From CAZAIO01 sp964485235 (GTDB lineage Bacteria; Chloroflexota; Dehalococcoidia; GIF9; UBA5629), in NCBI GenBank assembly GCA_964485235.1, contig CAZAIO010000006.1, positions 1 to 45,223 of the forward strand: a DNA stretch of 45,223 nucleotides. Reading direction: 5' to 3'. The notes under the pieces were generated by a model. That model saw only the letters and a program-made list of their open reading frames with translations, was not told where the DNA came from and did not search any database. Position 1 is the stretch's first letter, and each line of letters begins with the position of its first letter. Shown in pieces: positions 43,927 to 45,223 of the stretch. The translations under genes and the position numbers were made by a program.

Positions 43927-44109
43927 AATTTCTATGGCTTATTATACGTGGTGAATGGATAATATATTAAGTATTATTTACTAACTTGAGTGTATCAGGT
44001 TTTCTATAACCTCTCTTTAACAGAATATCCCTTTCCTTTAAAAGGCAAGCTCTTTTCTGCTACGTGCCGCCTGCCCACAGGTGGCCGTAACAGAGCGAGA
44101 TTGCCCCGA

Positions 44110-44352
44110 TTAAACAGGCAGACCGAAGTACAGAAAAGCGAGTACCGCATGGATGATGACCGAGGGCCAGAGTATCCACCAGAGGTAACAGTGATATTTA
44201 TAGAACCGTTGATATCCGGGACGCTTCATGAGGCCGCTCATTAGCTTTGAGGTAGGCACACAGCGGCAGGAGAAGAACAGGGTTGTGCCCGTCAGGATAT
44301 TTACTATTCCGAGTATAAATATCACTATGGCAATTGCCGGTAAATATAGCAT
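44110..44352 (-). CDS. Small two-helix membrane protein with H-x13-H helix
   Basis: 80-aa membrane protein: helix 1 about 5-27, a short basic loop with CRC and KRPGYQRFYKYH, helix 2 about 55-76. His54 and His68 sit at the two ends of helix 2, the 14-residue separation seen in b-type heme-binding helices of cytochrome b561-like proteins; helix 1 has no His, so any heme site would need a dimer. ATG at 44352 is chosen for GAGGG 8 nt upstream; the GTG at 44367 overlaps that site. It follows the DOMON lipoprotein gene by 35 bp, probably as an operon. Confidence 0.6.
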   Translation of the reverse strand: MLYLPAIAIVIFILGIVNILTGTTLFFSCRCVPTSKLMSGLMKRPGYQRFYKYHCYLWWILWPSVIIHAVLAFLYFGLPV

Positions 44353-44387
44353 ATTCGTTGCCCTCACTGTACAATCAGTTTATTAAA

Positions 44388-45050
44388 TCAGAGGTCTATC
44401 TCTCCGTGCCCGCGGCCTGCATGTTTTTTACCAGGTTGGTCATCTGAGCCGAAAGCCCAAATAATAGTGTTCTTGCCAGGAGAGAATGCACGGTCGTATT
44501 TATCTCCGGTATCGAGTTTTCGCTTGAATTCAAGGGTGGTGAGTCCTCCCTCTTCTTTGCCCCCGGATTCCAGAATGTCATCAGAGCCGCCAAGCTCTGT
44601 ATCCGCTGAATGCGGTCCGAAATTTCCGGTGCTGTATTCATCGAGTACCGTGGTCTTTCCGTCCTGCACGAACCCGAGGACCATATCCGCATCTTTCATC
44701 CCCTGTCCGGCATCAAGCGCCATTGCAATCCAGCCGCCGGTATTTGCCTGCATGCCGAGATATATATACTGACTATCGGAAGTCCACCACAGTTTAAAAT
44801 CGCCGTAGTCCTGTGTTCCTGTATACTCTCCATCGGTTATGATGCCGTCTGCCTGCCATCCGGTTTCCTGTCCTGTCTGTCCGGACGATGGTTCAGGTGT
44901 CGCAGGAGAAGACGGGGTGGATGGTTCCGGTACGGGCTGCGCCGGTGAAGGCCCTCCGGCACATGACGGCACGAAAATGATTGCGAGGCATAATGTTATA
45001 GTGAGCAATACTCCATAATAAGGAGCAAAATTATTCTTTACCCTATTCAT
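44388..45050 (-). CDS. DOMON-domain lipoprotein
   Basis: 220-aa lipoprotein. Signal helix and lipobox VPSC (about Cys30) lead to a Pro/Ser/Thr-rich linker, then a beta-rich domain with FKLWWTSDSQYIYLGMQA, GGWIAMALDAGQGMKDADMVLGFV and TLEFKRKLDTGDKYD, written here in part. These are DOMON signatures; DOMON domains bind heme or sugars and occur next to cytochrome b561. ATG at 45050 has AAGGA 5 nt upstream; an earlier ATG at 45089 lacks this. Together with the small His-bearing membrane gene downstream it may form a mini electron-transfer unit. Confidence 0.72.
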   Translation of the reverse strand: MNRVKNNFAPYYGVLLTITLCLAIIFVPSCAGGPSPAQPVPEPSTPSSPATPEPSSGQTGQETGWQADGIITDGEYTGTQDYGDFKLWWTSDSQYIYLGMQANTGGWIAMALDAGQGMKDADMVLGFVQDGKTTVLDEYSTGNFGPHSADTELGGSDDILESGGKEEGGLTTLEFKRKLDTGDKYDRAFSPGKNTIIWAFGSDDQPGKKHAGRGHGEIDL

Positions 45051-45103
45051 GTCTATCCTTTTCTCCACTTCCTGCGCCGGTTTCACCATGAAAGCTCATC
45101 TGT

Positions 45104-45223
45104 TTAATTAGGGAAAAGGCGGAGGTGCTCCTTGCGCATGCACCTGTTCATTATCACGCGCAGTCCCGCGTCTCTGGCTTTGACCGCCGCTTTTTTATTG
45201 ATCACGCCTTCCTGCATCCAGAC
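45104..45223 (-). CDS. CoA-binding domain protein (YccU-like), C-terminal end, cut by window edge
   Basis: The last 120 bp read on the minus strand as VWMQEGVINKKAAVKARDAG, then LRVIMNRCMRKEH and a stop at 45104-45106. This is the conserved end of small CoA_binding_2 proteins (WxQxGVxN, the AR..G.xVVM.RC.xxEH pattern). The rest lies beyond the window. The gene is upstream of the DOMON lipoprotein and on the same strand. Confidence 0.82.
   Translation of the reverse strand, partial: VWMQEGVINKKAAVKARDAGLRVIMNRCMRKEHLRLFPN

Noticed and set aside
43384..43962. 192-codon plus-strand frame
   Set aside because: It is antisense to the TehB-like methyltransferase, whose motifs are clear on the minus strand.
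1..45223. tRNA, rRNA, CRISPR, riboswitch and prophage signals
   Set aside because: I found no cloverleaf with T-loop signature, no regularly spaced repeat-spacer array, no known riboswitch core and no integrase or phage structural gene.

Overview
The window is a chromosomal segment of a bacterium with roughly mid-40s GC. It carries about 43 protein genes on both strands, mostly single genes and short operons. I found no rRNA, tRNA, CRISPR array, transposase or phage gene. The gene content fits an anaerobic or microaerophilic, probably monoderm bacterium, and Chloroflexota (Dehalococcoidia-like) is my best guess. The reasons are an actinobacterial-type GlnR-like regulator, several lipoproteins, a YknXYZ/MacAB-like exporter with no outer-membrane channel gene, an AmmeMemoRadiSam-B protein, a URO-D methyltransferase, and several FAD_binding_2 flavoproteins. 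This assignment is an inference; there is no phylogenetic marker here.

Layout. 1-6 kb: a lipoprotein alpha/beta hydrolase, a duplicated membrane protein, a frameshifted PAS remnant, a TraB-family protein, a 540-bp patch of palindromic intergenic repeats, and an AEC transporter. 6-11 kb: a PLP aminotransferase, a RibD-C reductase, then a nitrogen module made of a GlnR-like winged-helix regulator, a 42-aa membrane peptide and an ammonium transporter. 11-17 kb: a LigM/GcvT-like demethylase converging on three tandem paralogous FAD oxidoreductases. 17-24 kb: an M19 dipeptidase, a solo DUF262 protein, a ferritin-like protein, a DUF6544 protein, a calcium-loop lipoprotein, a MEMO-family protein and a transglutaminase/TPR protein. 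24-27 kb: a carboxymuconolactone-decarboxylase-family protein, then a ribbon-helix-helix regulator joined to an Ig-like surface protein. 27-30 kb: a URO-D/MtaA-like methyltransferase divergent from a fourth flavoprotein. 30-36 kb: two paralogous adaptor lipoproteins plus ABC ATPase and permease. 36-45 kb: an M29 aminopeptidase, a MarR regulator, adenine deaminase, a NUDIX hydrolase, a cupin, a sirtuin, two methyltransferases, a DOMON lipoprotein with a small His-bearing membrane protein, and the C-terminal end of a CoA-binding protein cut by the window edge.

The strongest new signal is regulatory. Four pentamers of the form GTnAC/GAAAC repeat at exactly 11-bp spacing upstream of the GlnR-like gene (8307-8344). 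A second array of four with identical spacing precedes the small-peptide/amt genes (9256-9293). Each array ends 61 bp before its start codon. This is the architecture of actinobacterial GlnR boxes, and it predicts an autoregulated nitrogen switch whose receiver domain has lost its whole phosphorylation pocket. Other points of interest are the GTAC-motif cluster over the promoter of the ribbon-helix-helix/surface-protein operon, the tripled flavoproteins beside a one-carbon demethylase, the twin adaptors with an internally duplicated helical insert, and the DOMON plus mini-cytochrome-like pair.
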